From Bacillota bacterium (GTDB lineage Bacteria; Bacillota; UBA4882; UBA8346), in assembly GCA_023435565.1 (NCBI GenBank), contig JAEYRN010000075.1, positions 1 to 33,032 of the forward strand: a stretch of DNA of 33,032 nucleotides. Reading direction: 5' to 3'. The position numbers were made by a program, and so were the translations under genes. Shown one piece after another: positions 32,700 through 33,032 of this stretch. Within the stretch, counting starts at the first letter, position 1. Each line of letters begins with the position of its first letter. Below the pieces are notes generated by a model that made no database searches, was not told where the DNA came from, and saw nothing but the letters and a program-made list of their open reading frames with translations.

Positions 32700-32733
32700 A
32701 AAAAACCGTGAAGTTTATCTTTTAACTTCACGG
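32700..32733. terminator. Terminator overlapping the end of the 29-residue ORF
   Basis: CCGTGAAGTT (32706-32715) and AACTTCACGG (32724-32733) form a perfect ten-base stem with an eight-base loop. Runs of six A or T flank it on both sides, so it can work in both directions. On the minus strand the stem starts within the last codons of the small ORF, whose TAA is at 32715-32717. Confidence 0.85.
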
Positions 32734-32804
32734 CGTTTTTTGTTCTCTTGATTTTCTAAGTTGTTTAAGAAGTGGATTGCGAAAAGTTCTAAACCGTTAT
32801 TCAT
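32715..32804 (-). CDS. 29-residue peptide gene, short amphipathic helix with basic tail
   Basis: This short frame starts with ATG at 32804, eight bases after a full-strength AAAGGAGGTGA ribosome binding site. It encodes 29 residues: MNNGLELFAIHFLNNLEN, a polar linker and the basic tail KKRREVKR. The first part could form an amphipathic helix. A TATAAT box lies 14 bases before the AGGAGG core, and a perfect hairpin terminator ends the unit. The whole promoter-to-terminator cassette is about 130 bases. No family is recognised. Possible roles include a membrane-associated regulatory peptide, a leader peptide with a remote target, or a type I toxin. The peptide is too polar for a classic pore-forming toxin. 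Confidence 0.6.
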   Translation of the reverse strand: MNNGLELFAIHFLNNLENQENKKRREVKR

Positions 32805-32812
32805 TGTGTTCA

Positions 32813-32832
32813 CCTCCTTTAACTATATTATA
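32813..32832 (-). promoter_or_regulatory. -10 box and ribosome binding site of the 29-residue gene
   Basis: On the minus strand TATAAT (32827-32832) is followed closely by AAAGGAGG (AGGAGG at 32813-32818). Transcription would begin almost at the ribosome binding site. No consensus -35 box was found. Confidence 0.5.
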
Positions 32833-32907
32833 AGGCACCAATGAAAAAAAGAGATGAATGGCAGGTTAAAAAATGTGATCTTTTGGAAACGGTAATGTTA
32901 AAACCGG

Positions 32908-32981
32908 TGTCAATATTCTGTGAAAATGTCATGTAAAAGTAGGAAAATTATTCAGTGAAAATGTCACTAGAATAATTTTCC
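32908..32981. repeat. Direct repeats and long hairpin resembling an insertion-sequence end
   Basis: TCTGTGAAAATGTCA (32917-32931) recurs as TCAGTGAAAATGTCA (32952-32966), 35 bases apart, after the word TGTCAATA at 32908. The second copy lies within a hairpin: GGAAAATTATTC plus AGTGA on the left and TCACT plus GAATAATTTTCC on the right (32942-32981), with a five-base loop and one bulged A. Repeated GTGAAAATGTCA words are seen at the termini of IS21-type elements, so an IS may begin here and continue past the window. No transposase is visible. Confidence 0.5.
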
Positions 32982-33032
32982 ATATACAATTAACGCCAAG
33001 CACATTTAGAACTGAATAATGCATTAAGGATT

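Overview
The window most likely comes from a chromosome of a low-to-moderate GC bacterium of the Bacillota (Firmicutes) type. Signs of this are very strong AGGAGG ribosome binding sites, a perfect CIRCE operator ahead of clpB, a LytTR regulator paired with a small four-helix membrane protein, and a NarL-type two-component system. Several genes argue that the cell is diderm. These are an exported beta-barrel-like protein ending in an aromatic residue, a LolA-like carrier with a LolD/LolC-E-like ABC transporter, and a giant cyclic beta-1,2-glucan synthase. A diderm clostridial or limnochordial relative would fit. No rRNA, tRNA or CRISPR array was seen.

Left edge (1-3.4 kb): an AT-rich accessory zone. 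It holds the tail of an unknown gene, an HTH plus Vsr-like nuclease gene, a nuclease-domain gene broken by a one-base frameshift and flanked by TTAACCGGTT repeats, and an XRE repressor with a well-formed divergent promoter that has no obvious target. A long inverted repeat and a small DUF6809-like gene follow. Next is a 220-bp spacer packed with hairpins, four of which show GGA loops on the minus strand. A ParDE/RelE-type toxin-antitoxin pair closes the zone, and a second paralogous pair lies at 14.86-15.38 kb.

Envelope block (3.4-20.7 kb, mostly minus strand): a SAM methyltransferase, the 2866-residue glucan synthase, an unknown polytopic protein, a small exported protein, the second toxin-antitoxin pair, then a four-gene cluster. 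Transcribed right to left, that cluster encodes an ABC ATPase, an FtsX-type permease, a LolA-fold protein and an outer-membrane beta-barrel. It looks like a self-contained machine for moving lipid or lipoprotein across the periplasm. A 5'-truncated gene fragment and an OpgC-like acyltransferase lie just upstream.

Regulation and housekeeping (20.9-32.6 kb): a LytTR/DUF3021-like pair; a YgiQ-family radical SAM gene followed by a LuxR-type response regulator and its histidine kinase; an RDD membrane protein; a cytoplasmic-looking Cu/Zn superoxide dismutase; clpB under HrcA control with an unusual hexamer-repeat hairpin in its leader; a HAD phosphatase; and a TetR/SDR pair with two matching operators.

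Right edge: a compact unit encoding a 29-residue peptide with its own -10 box, strong ribosome binding site and terminator, then a hairpin and direct repeats resembling the end of an insertion sequence.
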